From an uncultured Flavihumibacter sp. (GTDB lineage: Bacteria; Bacteroidota; Bacteroidia; Chitinophagales; Chitinophagaceae): a DNA stretch of 12,189 nucleotides. Positions 5,174 to 12,189 of the stretch are shown one piece after another (position 1 is the stretch's first letter; each line of letters begins with the position of its first letter). The notes beneath the pieces were generated by a model. The model did no database searches and was not told the origin of the DNA. It was given only the letters and a program-made list of their open reading frames with translations. The stretch spans positions 1-12,189 of the forward strand of contig CAMLPA010000056.1 in the NCBI GenBank assembly GCA_946481605.1. Direction: 5' to 3'. The position numbers were made by a program, and so were the translations under genes.

Positions 5174-7588
5174 ATGCTGAAAACTTTTAAACTGAGCTGG
5201 CTGCTCCTTGCGGTACAGTTCACCTTTGCACAGGATAAGGACCAATACCAGGAACCTCCTAAGGCCATTATGGACATTGTTCTTGCCCGCCCCACTCCAC
5301 AGGCAAATATTACGCAAAAGGCCGACTGGATCCTGCTCACGGAGCGGAATGAGTTCCTCACCGTGGAAGAATTGGCCCAGCCGGAAATGCGCGTCGCCGG
5401 TATGCGGTGGAACCCTAAAAATGCCGGTCCAAGCCGCAGCACAGGCATTGGTGCTATTTACCTGCAGGAAGTGGCAGGCGGAAAACGCTATGAAATTTCG
5501 GGATTACCCGAAAACCTCCGGGCATCAGACATCAGATGGAACCCGGATGAATCCGCTTTCGCGTTCCTCAACAGTACAAATACGGGCCAGGACCTATACA
5601 AAGTAACGCTTGCGGAGAAAAAAGCCATTAAGGTAAACAGCCGCCCCATTAATGCAGTAATGGGCAATGCTTACACATGGGCGGGAAAGAATGCCCTGGT
5701 ATATAAAGTGGTTCCGGCCGGTGCTGGCGAAATGCCTGCCGCTCCCAATGCGCCATCCGGCCCGGTGGTCCAGGAAAGCGCCGGTAAAACGGGCGCATCG
5801 CGTACTTACCAGGACCTGATTAAGAATCCTTATGATGAAGCGCTTTTTCGTTACTTCGGCACCGTTCAACTTGTACACCATGACGGTAATGCTGAAAAAA
5901 ACGTTGGCAACCCGGTGCTGCTGAGAAGTTTCTCCCTTTCCCCCGACAAAAACTTCCTGCTGATCACCACCGTTCAACCACCTTTCTCCTACTTGGTTCC
6001 CGCTTCCGGCTTCCCTCATACCGTAAGCGTCTGGAATATGGAGGGAAAAGAAATCAGAACAGTGGCCCGGAACCCATCCTCCGAAGGCACACCCATCGGC
6101 TTCGATGATGTGGTGGATTTCCACCGCAACTTTTCCTGGAGAAGTGATAAACCCGCTGAACTCGTTTATGTGAAGGCGCTGGATAAAGGACTGGGCAAGT
6201 CTGCCGCCCCTTATCGTGATGCGGTGTATACTATTGATGTCGCCAATAATGGCGAACCTAAAGAACTTGTTCGCACGAAAATGCGTTTCGCGGGCATCAT
6301 TTGGGGTAACGACCGACTGGCCCTGCTGAATGAACGCTACGCTGCTACGAGGACTATGCGGATGAACAAACTCGATCCTTCTACGGGAAAAATAGATTCC
6401 GTTTTCCAACGCAGAATAGATGATTCCTACGCCGATATCGGATCCCCGCTCACCGTTCCCAATGCTTTCGGGCAGGATGCGTTGCTGGTATTAAAGAATG
6501 GCAACCTCATCCTCCGCTCCCAGGGTGCGTCTCCCGAGGGCGACCTGCCTTTCATCAGCCAGTTTGATGTAAACACGGGTAAAAGCAAACAACTCTGGCG
6601 CTGCCAGCCGCCGTTTTATGAAAATGTGGTCGCCGCAATAGACGCGGAAAAAGGTCTTTTCCTCACTGTTCGGGAGAGCCAGAAAGATGTACCCAATTAT
6701 TATATCCGCGACCTGCGGAAGAAAACGCTTATTGGTAAACCCATCACTTTTTTCACCAATCCCTATCCTATGCTGGAAGGCATCAGCAAGGAAAAAATCA
6801 GCTACAAACGAAAGGACGGCATTGACCTTACCGGAGACCTGTACCTGCCGAAAGGATACCGTCCGGGCATTGACGCGCCACTGCCCACCATCATCTGGGC
6901 CTATCCCCGGGAATACAAATCGGCCAGCGACGCAGCACAGGTTCGCGGCTCCAAATATACTTTCACCCGCATCGGCTACGGTTCACCGGTATATTGGGTT
7001 ACCCAGGGGTTCGCGGTGCTCGACAATGCTGAAATGCCCATCGTGGGTGAAAAAGGAAAAGAACCCAACGATAATTTCGTGGAGCAGTTGCAACTGAACG
7101 CGGAAGCCGCGATTGGTAAACTGGCTGAAATGAAAGTAGGCGATCCGCAACGCATGGCCGTTGGCGGACATTCCTACGGCGCTTTCATGACCGCCAACCT
7201 GCTCGCACACACGAACCTTTTCAAAGCAGGTATCGCCCGGAGTGGCGCTTACAACAGAACCCTTACGCCCTTTGGGTTCCAGAACGAAGAACGCACTTAC
7301 TGGCAAAACCCCGAAGTGTATTTCAGGATGTCCCCCTTCAGCTACGCCAACAAAATCAAGACCCCGATTCTGATGATTCATGGAGAAGCCGACAACAATC
7401 CCGGCACTTTCCCCATCCAGAGTGAGCGCCTTTTTAATGCCATCAAAGGCCATGGCGGAACGGCAAGGCTCGTGTTCCTTCCGTATGAAAGTCATGGCTA
7501 CTCCGCCCGGGAAAACATTCTCCACATGCTCTGGGAGCAGGACCAATGGCTGAAAAAACATTTATTACAAAACAAGCAACCATTTTAA
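5174..7588 (+). CDS. Secreted S9 family serine peptidase, glutamyl endopeptidase-like
   Basis: An 804-residue prolyl-oligopeptidase-superfamily enzyme. The frame is open from 4829, but the start at 5174 (MLKTFKLSWLLLAVQFTFAQ) gives a clear signal peptide cut near residue 20, and the longer form would run through the divergent his leader. A beta-propeller-like region (about 40-530) precedes an alpha/beta-hydrolase domain with GGHSYGAFM (nucleophile S667), HGEADNNPG (D740) and ESHGYSARE (H774). The stretches GIARSGAYNRTLTPFGFQNE and ESHGYSAREN closely resemble plant chloroplast glutamyl endopeptidase (cGEP), which cuts after Glu. Specificity here is inferred. The protein is probably periplasmic, with no type IX sorting domain visible at the C-terminus (ends KHLLQNKQPF). 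A weak -7-like TAATTTTA lies at 5140-5147 without a good -33 box. Confidence 0.92.
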   Translation: MLKTFKLSWLLLAVQFTFAQDKDQYQEPPKAIMDIVLARPTPQANITQKADWILLTERNEFLTVEELAQPEMRVAGMRWNPKNAGPSRSTGIGAIYLQEVAGGKRYEISGLPENLRASDIRWNPDESAFAFLNSTNTGQDLYKVTLAEKKAIKVNSRPINAVMGNAYTWAGKNALVYKVVPAGAGEMPAAPNAPSGPVVQESAGKTGASRTYQDLIKNPYDEALFRYFGTVQLVHHDGNAEKNVGNPVLLRSFSLSPDKNFLLITTVQPPFSYLVPASGFPHTVSVWNMEGKEIRTVARNPSSEGTPIGFDDVVDFHRNFSWRSDKPAELVYVKALDKGLGKSAAPYRDAVYTIDVANNGEPKELVRTKMRFAGIIWGNDRLALLNERYAATRTMRMNKLDPSTGKIDSVFQRRIDDSYADIGSPLTVPNAFGQDALLVLKNGNLILRSQGASPEGDLPFISQFDVNTGKSKQLWRCQPPFYENVVAAIDAEKGLFLTVRESQKDVPNYYIRDLRKKTLIGKPITFFTNPYPMLEGISKEKISYKRKDGIDLTGDLYLPKGYRPGIDAPLPTIIWAYPREYKSASDAAQVRGSKYTFTRIGYGSPVYWVTQGFAVLDNAEMPIVGEKGKEPNDNFVEQLQLNAEAAIGKLAEMKVGDPQRMAVGGHSYGAFMTANLLAHTNLFKAGIARSGAYNRTLTPFGFQNEERTYWQNPEVYFRMSPFSYANKIKTPILMIHGEADNNPGTFPIQSERLFNAIKGHGGTARLVFLPYESHGYSARENILHMLWEQDQWLKKHLLQNKQPF

Positions 7589-7610
7589 AAAACCATTCAT
7601 CTTCCTAACA

Positions 7611-8057
7611 TTGCGTACCTTCCGTACATATCACCCTGTTTTTCCCAGCCTCACCGTAACGTTGGTCTTTACCCTATGTTCTCTTTTTGCCACAGCCCAA
7701 CAGGTGGACAGTATTTATTTCCACCCCTATACCGACAGCCTTAAAAAAGGCACGTACAACTACATTAATGTGGATGGACTGCTGAAGAATGGCCGGTATA
7801 TCCCCCTCGATTCCACGCACGTAGAATTTACCGCCACCCTCGGATTTTTCCGCGGCAACAGCCTGTGGGTACCACTGAACACCCGGGAAGAAAAGGTAAC
7901 CATTACCGCCACGCTCAGGAAAAACAAAGGCCTGACCAGGAGTTTCACGATATATGTGAAGCAATTGCCCGACAATGAGGTGCTGGAAACGAAGGAAGAG
8001 ATACTGGAAAGGATGAAGAACGAAGGAAGGGATACCAGGAAAAAGAAGAAAGGTTGA
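7611..8057 (+). CDS. Small secreted protein of unknown function
   Basis: I do not recognise a named family. The 148-residue product begins with a signal peptide (positively charged start, hydrophobic 12-26, FATAQQ cleavage region). A central part rich in alternating beta-type residues (about 33-118) follows, resembling an Ig-like or other beta-sandwich domain, and then a highly charged tail (EEILERMKNEGRDTRKKKKG). The only plausible start is TTG at 7611: the frame has no ATG after the upstream in-frame stop at 7551, and later starts would remove the signal peptide. It begins 22 bases after the peptidase stop, so the two are probably one transcript ending at the terminator at 8063-8106. A partnership with the peptidase is only suggested by position. 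Confidence 0.78.
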   Translation: MRTFRTYHPVFPSLTVTLVFTLCSLFATAQQVDSIYFHPYTDSLKKGTYNYINVDGLLKNGRYIPLDSTHVEFTATLGFFRGNSLWVPLNTREEKVTITATLRKNKGLTRSFTIYVKQLPDNEVLETKEEILERMKNEGRDTRKKKKG

Positions 8058-8062
8058 AGAAA

Positions 8063-8106
8063 AAATAACAACGGGCGCACCATAAACGATGCGCCCGTTG
8101 TTATTT
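8063..8106. terminator. Strong bidirectional intrinsic terminator
   Basis: A perfect 17-base-pair stem pairs 8063-8079 with 8090-8106 (GC-rich core AACGGGCGCA / TGCGCCCGTT) around a 10-base loop. On the plus strand it closes the peptidase/small-protein transcript just 5 bases after the stop codon. On the minus strand the stem is followed by TTTTT-rich sequence, so it should also stop transcripts coming from the transaldolase gene. Confidence 0.9.
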
Positions 8107-8194
8107 ATATCATGCAATAAAGCCTGCTTTTGCAACCGCTATTCAACCTCTAAGGCTGAACAGCAGGCCTTCCGTCGCTGGCTTTCAGTATTTC

Positions 8195-8848
8195 TTATGC
8201 GAACTTCTTAGCGTCCTCCAGGAACTGAGCCAGCCCGATATCTGTAAGCGGGTGTTTCAGCAAACCGAGGATGGAAGAGAGTGGGCAGGTACATACGTCC
8301 GCACCTGCTTCAGCGGCCTTCACAATATGGAGGGCGTTGCGGATGGAGGCGGCGAGGATTTCCGTTTTGAAGCCCTGTATCTGATAGATATGAGCAATCT
8401 GTCCGATCAGTTCCATACCATCCCAACTGCTGTCGTCGATTCTTCCGATGAAGGGAGAAACGTAGGTGGCGCCTGCTTTAGCGGCGAGGATGGCCTGTCC
8501 TGCAGAGAAGATCAGTGTACAGTTGGTGCGGATACCATTATCCGTAAACCATTTGATGGCTTTGATGCCTTCCTGGATCATCGGCACTTTCACCACGATG
8601 TTGGGGTGGATGGAAGCGAGTTTTTTTCCTTCGGCGATAATGCCGTCGAAATCAGTGGAAACCACTTCGGCGCTGATGTCGCCATCCACGATATCACAAA
8701 TAGTTTTGTAGTGTTGCATCACAGCCTCTTCGCCGCTGATGCCCACTTTGGCCATCAGGGAAGGGTTGGTGGTTACACCGTCGAGGATACCGAGATCATT
8801 TGCTTCTTTGATCTGTTTCAGATCGGCGGTGTCAATGAAAAATTTCAT
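8195..8848 (-). CDS. tal: Short-type transaldolase (TalC/FSA family)
   Basis: A 217-residue class I aldolase of the small transaldolase / fructose-6-phosphate aldolase family. It has the N-terminal FIDTADL (D6), GVTTNPSLM (24-32), the Schiff-base lysine in IVVKVP (K87), NCTLIFSAGQA (109-119), YVSPFIGRIDD (129-139) and AASIRN (166-171). E. coli FSA has tyrosine (Y131) where this protein has F133 (SPF). A phenylalanine there is typical of true transaldolases, so transfer of dihydroxyacetone in the pentose phosphate pathway is the more likely activity. The protein is cytoplasmic. It stands alone between the terminator at 8063-8106 and ffs, with its own promoter at 8871-8901. Confidence 0.93.
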   Translation of the reverse strand: MKFFIDTADLKQIKEANDLGILDGVTTNPSLMAKVGISGEEAVMQHYKTICDIVDGDISAEVVSTDFDGIIAEGKKLASIHPNIVVKVPMIQEGIKAIKWFTDNGIRTNCTLIFSAGQAILAAKAGATYVSPFIGRIDDSSWDGMELIGQIAHIYQIQGFKTEILAASIRNALHIVKAAEAGADVCTCPLSSILGLLKHPLTDIGLAQFLEDAKKFA

Positions 8849-8870
8849 GATTATAGATGTTTTGTTTTGA

Positions 8871-8901
8871 CGAAAATACTGGATTGGGGAGGAACATCAA
8901 A
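8871..8901 (-). promoter_or_regulatory. Promoter of the transaldolase gene
   Basis: On the minus strand TTTG (8901-8898) lies 19 bases upstream of TATTTTCG (8878-8871), one mismatch from the Bacteroidota -7 consensus TAnnTTTG. The start codon at 8848 follows 22 bases after the box. It sits just downstream of the ffs terminator, so the gene need not depend on read-through. Confidence 0.6.
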
Positions 8902-8926
8902 ATTGAAAACAGCGGAGGGAAGAGAT

Positions 8927-8938
8927 AAAATAAAAAAC
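8927..8938 (-). terminator. U-tract ending the SRP RNA
   Basis: Directly after the closing 3' arm of the SRP RNA helix (ACTTGCC) the minus strand reads GTTTTTTATTTT. The terminal helix of the RNA plus this tract forms an intrinsic terminator. Confidence 0.75.
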
Positions 8939-9032
8939 GGCAAGTTACTTACATCGCACCGCTACAACCGCCTACCCTTGCTGCCTTCCGGCCCTGGGGG
9001 ATTTAGCAGGAGCTGGTCGTATAAGACTTGCC
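8939..9032 (-). ncRNA. ffs: Signal recognition particle RNA, small bacterial (4.5S) type
   Basis: The minus strand contains the universal SRP helix-8 core: CAGGGCCGGAAGGCAGCAAGG, with the GGAA tetraloop at 8989-8986 closed by GCC/GGC and the internal-loop bases that bind Ffh. The ends pair: GGCAAGT (9032-9026) with ACTTGCC (8945-8939), giving a closed hairpin of about 94 bases, close to the usual small-SRP RNA length. A perfect -7 box lies 6 bases upstream of the 5' end and a U-tract follows the 3' end. With Ffh the RNA targets nascent membrane and secreted proteins. Exact ends are estimated to within a few bases. Confidence 0.93.
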
Positions 9033-9037
9033 GACTG

Positions 9038-9045
9038 CAAATATA
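9038..9045 (-). promoter_or_regulatory. -7 box of the ffs promoter
   Basis: TATATTTG on the minus strand is a perfect TAnnTTTG, six bases before the inferred 5' end of the SRP RNA. The expected -33 position, about 20 bases upstream, shows no clear TTTG. Confidence 0.65.
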
Positions 9046-9087
9046 GGCGTTTTATCCTGATCCCGAACAGGTTGGAAAAATTTTTGT

Positions 9088-10371
9088 TTACTGCACGCCT
9101 GTACGTCCCTGCAAACTGTTTACCTTTTCGATGCCTACCAGTTCATCCACCCTTCCGCCGAAGGCGCGGAAATACACCAGGATCGTATAAACATTTTCAG
9201 TTTCCCAGTTATCCCCTTCGGTAACGGAAACATCGGGTGGAAGATCGGGTTTGGCGGGATCTTTCAGCACATATTCGTAATCGTAATAACCTTGTTTGAG
9301 GAACAGACTGGTTTCAAAGAAGTCGCTTTCTTCATTAAAAATCATTCGTGCACCCGGGGCTTTCCCATAATTCGTGAGTTCACCGAACAGCAACAATTCC
9401 TTTCCGCGGTAAGCCTGTATGTTTTTCGGCACATATTTAAAATGGACCGTAGCATAATCGCCCTGCCAGAATGGGTTCACAGACTCCATCGGTTGTATAT
9501 AATACATGCCGTTGTTGTCGCGGTAAAAAGCGCTGCGCAGTTCTTTCCGTTCAGGATCGGGACGGAGGAAAAGTTCTGTTCCGCCGGGTTTATAGTTGGC
9601 ATTGCTCACACGGTCGCTCTGCAAGCGGAAACTTCTGAGGTCGAGCCAGCGCCATTCCCTTCCCGCGGGGAAAACCGCCTGTTGTTCCGTATTGTATTCC
9701 AGCACATTTTGCCGCACAAAAGTGGGCACAAGATTGGTGACCGCATTGTCCCAGCGCTTGTTCTGCAAAATAAACACTTTCACCTGCTGGTTGGGCACCG
9801 AGGCCTGAAGGGAGCCAATGTTCACCGAAAACTGAATTTTCTGGTGCGTTCTGAAAATATTCCCATTGAAAGGCTGCTGCACCTGCGCCGCGATCTTCGC
9901 TACAGGCTGTACCACCAGGAAACGTTTGGTGAAAGCCATTTTCGAGGTATCACCATTCAGGTAAACCTTCAAAATATAATTGCCGGAACGGGAAGGCACC
10001 ATATTACGGTCGGGCAATTCGGCCTGGTAATGGGTATACCTTGTGAGGGCTATGGAAGCGTTCCTGTAGGTGCTGATCCTGGTTTGCGAGAATCCTTTGA
10101 TGAAATCCATGCTGTTGAGCATGGCCGGTGTCCAGTCTGCATTACACAGTTGAAACGTATAATAATAGTTCTTCACATCGGCATCGAGGTCATCGAAATG
10201 CAGTTCCAATCTTTCTGAACTCCCCAGGGTGAGGATGGGGTAACCAGTCTGGTTGCCGTAAGGATACAACTTAACCGAAGCGATATTAGGGAGAAAGGTG
10301 TTTTCTTCTATCGGCTGCGCGCGCAGCGTTCCTGCAAGGCATATCAGTAATAATACGGCTGTAACTCTCAT
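9088..10371 (-). CDS. Type IX secretion plug-like protein (DUF5103)
   Basis: A 427-residue secreted protein with signal peptide MRVTAVLLLICLAGTLRAQ. The body matches the DUF5103 family in length and in landmarks such as PNIASVKLYPYGNQTGYPIL (28-47), LHFDDLDADVKNYYYTFQLCNADW (57-80), FIKGF, YTHYQAELP, GNYILKVYLNGD, and the C-terminal FFETSLFLKQGYYDYEYVL. This family includes the Plug protein that closes the periplasmic side of the SprA translocon of the type IX secretion system, so the product is probably periplasmic. No other secretion gene is in the window, and the function rests on family membership as I recall it. It diverges from the ABC permease and has no obvious terminator before ffs. 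Confidence 0.85.
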   Translation of the reverse strand: MRVTAVLLLICLAGTLRAQPIEENTFLPNIASVKLYPYGNQTGYPILTLGSSERLELHFDDLDADVKNYYYTFQLCNADWTPAMLNSMDFIKGFSQTRISTYRNASIALTRYTHYQAELPDRNMVPSRSGNYILKVYLNGDTSKMAFTKRFLVVQPVAKIAAQVQQPFNGNIFRTHQKIQFSVNIGSLQASVPNQQVKVFILQNKRWDNAVTNLVPTFVRQNVLEYNTEQQAVFPAGREWRWLDLRSFRLQSDRVSNANYKPGGTELFLRPDPERKELRSAFYRDNNGMYYIQPMESVNPFWQGDYATVHFKYVPKNIQAYRGKELLLFGELTNYGKAPGARMIFNEESDFFETSLFLKQGYYDYEYVLKDPAKPDLPPDVSVTEGDNWETENVYTILVYFRAFGGRVDELVGIEKVNSLQGRTGVQ

Positions 10372-10388
10372 GAATCGGATAAAGGAGA

Positions 10389-10425
10389 TAAATATAGTTT
10401 GTTTGTATGAATTGCACTAAGTTTG
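10389..10425. promoter_or_regulatory. Divergent promoter region of the plug and permease genes
   Basis: The 76-base gap holds TAAGTTTG at 10418-10425 (+), a perfect -7 box 22 bases before the permease TTG start; its nearest TTTG is only 16 bases upstream. It also holds TATATTTA at 10396-10389 (-), one mismatch, 17 bases before the plug gene ATG, with no clear -33. Both calls rest mainly on the -7 element. Confidence 0.45.
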
Positions 10426-10447
10426 AGCGGTACTAAAATCATGCCGT

Positions 10448-11686
10448 TTGGGTGTTGCAGGTTTTATAGCGCAGCGCATCGCGTTCAACAAACAGAAATC
10501 GTTTTCCAGGTTCATCATCCGGTTGGCAATAGCCGCAACCACGGTGAGCGTGGCCGTTATGATCGTTACGTTAGCGATGGTAAACGGCTTCCAGGAAGTG
10601 GTGAGCCAGAAGGTGTTCAGTTTCTGGGGACATGTGCGCGTGCAGCATTTTGAACCCAGCAAGGTCACCATTGCAGAAGAACTGCCCATCCAGCGCAATG
10701 ATACCGTGTTGCGAACCCTTCAAAACAATCCCGCCATCGCTACCATCCAGACTTTCGGTACCCGCTACGCGATGTTGAAGAAGAAGAACAGTGAAAACAT
10801 GGAAGGTGCGCTGCTGAAAGGGGTAGAAAAAGAATACAACTTCAATACACTGAACGGTTTCTTGAAAGAAGGGCGCTGGCTACAGTTCCAGGATTCCAGT
10901 TTCAGCAACGAAATCAATATTTCGGCCTATACAGCCAAACAATTGGATGTGAAGGTAGGCGACACGCTGATCCTCTTCTTTATACAGGCCAACAGCACCA
11001 CACCCCGTGCGCGTCCACTGAAAATAGCGGGCATTTTCAAGACCGGCATCGAAGAATACGATAAATCCTATGCCATCGGCGACCTGAAACTCATCCAGAA
11101 ACTGAACGACTGGCAACCTGACGAAATCGGCGGCTACGAAATATTCCTCAAGGACTATGAGCAGATGGACTCCGTAAGTTACCAGATTTACGAGGAACTA
11201 CCCGCCGCCTGGAACAGCCGTACCATCCGGGAAATTTACCCCAATATCTTCGACTGGCTGAACATACAGAACATGAACAAAGGTGTGGTGATCACCATTA
11301 TGATCGTGGTAGCCATCATCAACCTCATCACCTGCCTCATTATACTCGTGCTGGAACGTACACGTATGATTGGTATCCTGAAGGCGGTCGGGATGCCCGA
11401 CTGGTCCATCCGTACCGTATTTCTTTACCATGCGTCCATCATTACGGGAATGGGCATTGTACTGGGACTGGCCGTAGGGCTGGGTGTGTGTTTACTGCAA
11501 CAAAGCACGGGAATTATTTCGTTGAATGAAGAGGCCTATTATATGGCGGTAGCGCCTATTAAGATTGTATGGTGGCAGGTGCTTGCAGTGGCCATTGGTA
11601 CGCTGGTAGTGTGTTTTGCCACGCTGGTGGTGCCCACGGTGGTGATCAGGATGATTAAGCCGGTAAAGGCGATACAGTTCAGGTGA
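10448..11686 (+). CDS. FtsX/LolE-type ABC transporter permease
   Basis: A 412-residue inner-membrane protein with the MacB/LolCE/FtsX layout. A first membrane helix lies at about 23-45 after a basic N-terminus. A large periplasmic domain follows (about 46-275, MacB_PCD-like). Three C-terminal helices lie at about 279-301, 325-350 and 373-396, with the conserved cytoplasmic loop ERTRMIGILKAVGMPDWSIR (303-322) after the second helix, and the family ending KPVKAIQFR. Such permeases work with a LolD-like ATPase, often moving lipoproteins or other envelope substrates by a mechanotransmission cycle. No ATPase gene is adjacent, so its partner must be elsewhere. The start is TTG at 10448: the frame has a stop at 10424 and no earlier ATG, and the next in-frame ATG (in VAVMIV) would cut the first helix. 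The ATG at 10441 is out of frame. Confidence 0.9.
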   Translation: MGVAGFIAQRIAFNKQKSFSRFIIRLAIAATTVSVAVMIVTLAMVNGFQEVVSQKVFSFWGHVRVQHFEPSKVTIAEELPIQRNDTVLRTLQNNPAIATIQTFGTRYAMLKKKNSENMEGALLKGVEKEYNFNTLNGFLKEGRWLQFQDSSFSNEINISAYTAKQLDVKVGDTLILFFIQANSTTPRARPLKIAGIFKTGIEEYDKSYAIGDLKLIQKLNDWQPDEIGGYEIFLKDYEQMDSVSYQIYEELPAAWNSRTIREIYPNIFDWLNIQNMNKGVVITIMIVVAIINLITCLIILVLERTRMIGILKAVGMPDWSIRTVFLYHASIITGMGIVLGLAVGLGVCLLQQSTGIISLNEEAYYMAVAPIKIVWWQVLAVAIGTLVVCFATLVVPTVVIRMIKPVKAIQFR

Positions 11687-11689
11687 GCC

Positions 11690-12189
11690 TTACACCCTCA
11701 GCCACCCCAGCAGCACCCCTGTTGCCATGGCCGCATTCAATGATTCAGCCTTCCCGAAACGGGGTATCATGATTTCCTGGTCCACTTCGGACCGAAGCGC
11801 ATCGCTGATCCCATGCGATTCGTTACCAATCACAATCACTGCTTCTTCAGGCACTTCCAGTTCGCGGATGTCTTTCCCTTCCAGTGTAGCGGCCCAAACG
11901 GGGACCATGCCCACCTGTTGGAGCAGTGCTGACGTTTCCATTTCAAAACAATGCACCCTCAATATGCTGCCCATGGTGGATTGCACTACTTTGGGGTGAA
12001 AAAAATCAACAGAGTCTGGCGTGGCAGCCACTTGCGTGATGCCGAACCAGTCGGCCAGGCGGATGATGGTACCCATATTTCCAGGGTCTTGGATCGTTTC
12101 GAGGAAGAGGCTGATCCTGTTGCGGGGATCAAAAGCCAGAGCGGGCTGGGGTTTTCTTACCAGCGCCAGCACCTGGTTGGGTGTGGTGA
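11690..12189 (-). CDS. TrmH/SpoU-family RNA 2'-O-methyltransferase (5' truncated)
   Basis: The reading frame continues beyond the right edge (codons before the GTG at 12172 read TTPNQ, then VLALVRKP), so that GTG is an internal valine and the N-terminal RNA-binding part lies outside. The visible SPOUT domain has all three motifs: LETIQDPGNMGTIIRLADWFG (motif 1), VIVIGNESHGIS (motif 2) and IPRFGKAESLNAAMATGVLL (motif 3, forming the SAM-binding trefoil knot). Members methylate ribose 2'-OH in rRNA or tRNA; the specific target cannot be told. The gene converges on the permease with only three bases between stop codons. Confidence 0.92.
   Translation of the reverse strand, partial: TTPNQVLALVRKPQPALAFDPRNRISLFLETIQDPGNMGTIIRLADWFGITQVAATPDSVDFFHPKVVQSTMGSILRVHCFEMETSALLQQVGMVPVWAATLEGKDIRELEVPEEAVIVIGNESHGISDALRSEVDQEIMIPRFGKAESLNAAMATGVLLGWLRV

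Noticed and set aside
8120..8171. Possible hairpin GCCTGCT / AGCAGGC downstream of the transaldolase stop, with a loop of over 30 bases.
   Set aside because: The stem is short with a bulge, the loop is long, and the much stronger terminator at 8063-8106 already serves both directions.
10441..10653. ATG at 10441 as the start of the permease, or of a separate small gene.
   Set aside because: It is in a different frame from the permease, and the resulting product is unlike any membrane protein; the frame overlaps the permease coding sequence.

Overview
The window looks like a chromosomal piece of a Bacteroidota bacterium, most likely from the Chitinophagaceae (an inference). Reasons: promoters match the Bacteroidota pattern TTTG-N19/20-TAnnTTTG; most genes have no clear Shine-Dalgarno sequence; a type IX secretion plug-like protein is present; and the proteins read like those of that family. 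No mobile element, CRISPR array or tRNA gene is visible, and no stretch over 300 bases lacks a gene.

Layout. 1-293: the 3' end of a DUF2520/Rossmann oxidoreductase gene (+), cut by the window edge. 360-5117 (-): a histidine operon hisG-hisD-hisC-hisB. Read from its promoter it has a perfect Bacteroidota promoter (5086-5117), a 16-residue leader peptide with five histidines (MNTFTHKHHHHYLPQG, 5021-5071), a competing antiterminator and a strong intrinsic terminator (4953-4989), then the four enzyme genes. The gaps between hisD/hisC and hisC/hisB hold hairpin-forming repeats. A repeat related to the hisD/hisC one separates hisB from the convergent DUF2520 gene. hisH, hisA, hisF and hisI/E are not here.

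5174-8057 (+): a secreted S9 serine peptidase resembling plant chloroplast glutamyl endopeptidase, followed 22 bases later by a small secreted protein of unknown function. A 17-bp-stem bidirectional terminator follows. 8195-8901 (-): a short-type transaldolase with its own promoter. 8939-9045 (-): the SRP RNA gene ffs with its promoter and terminator. 9088-10371 (-): a type IX secretion plug-like protein (DUF5103). It diverges from an FtsX/LolE-type ABC permease at 10448-11686 (+). The permease converges, with a 3-base gap, on a TrmH/SpoU RNA 2'-O-methyltransferase gene that runs off the right edge (-).

The most interesting element is the his leader. It looks like a complete ribosome-mediated transcription attenuator of compact two-state design. 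The antiterminator's 5' arm overlaps the leader peptide's stop codon and is an exact 8-base copy of the terminator's 3' arm. A ribosome stalled at the His codons would leave that arm free, and a ribosome that reaches the stop codon would cover it.
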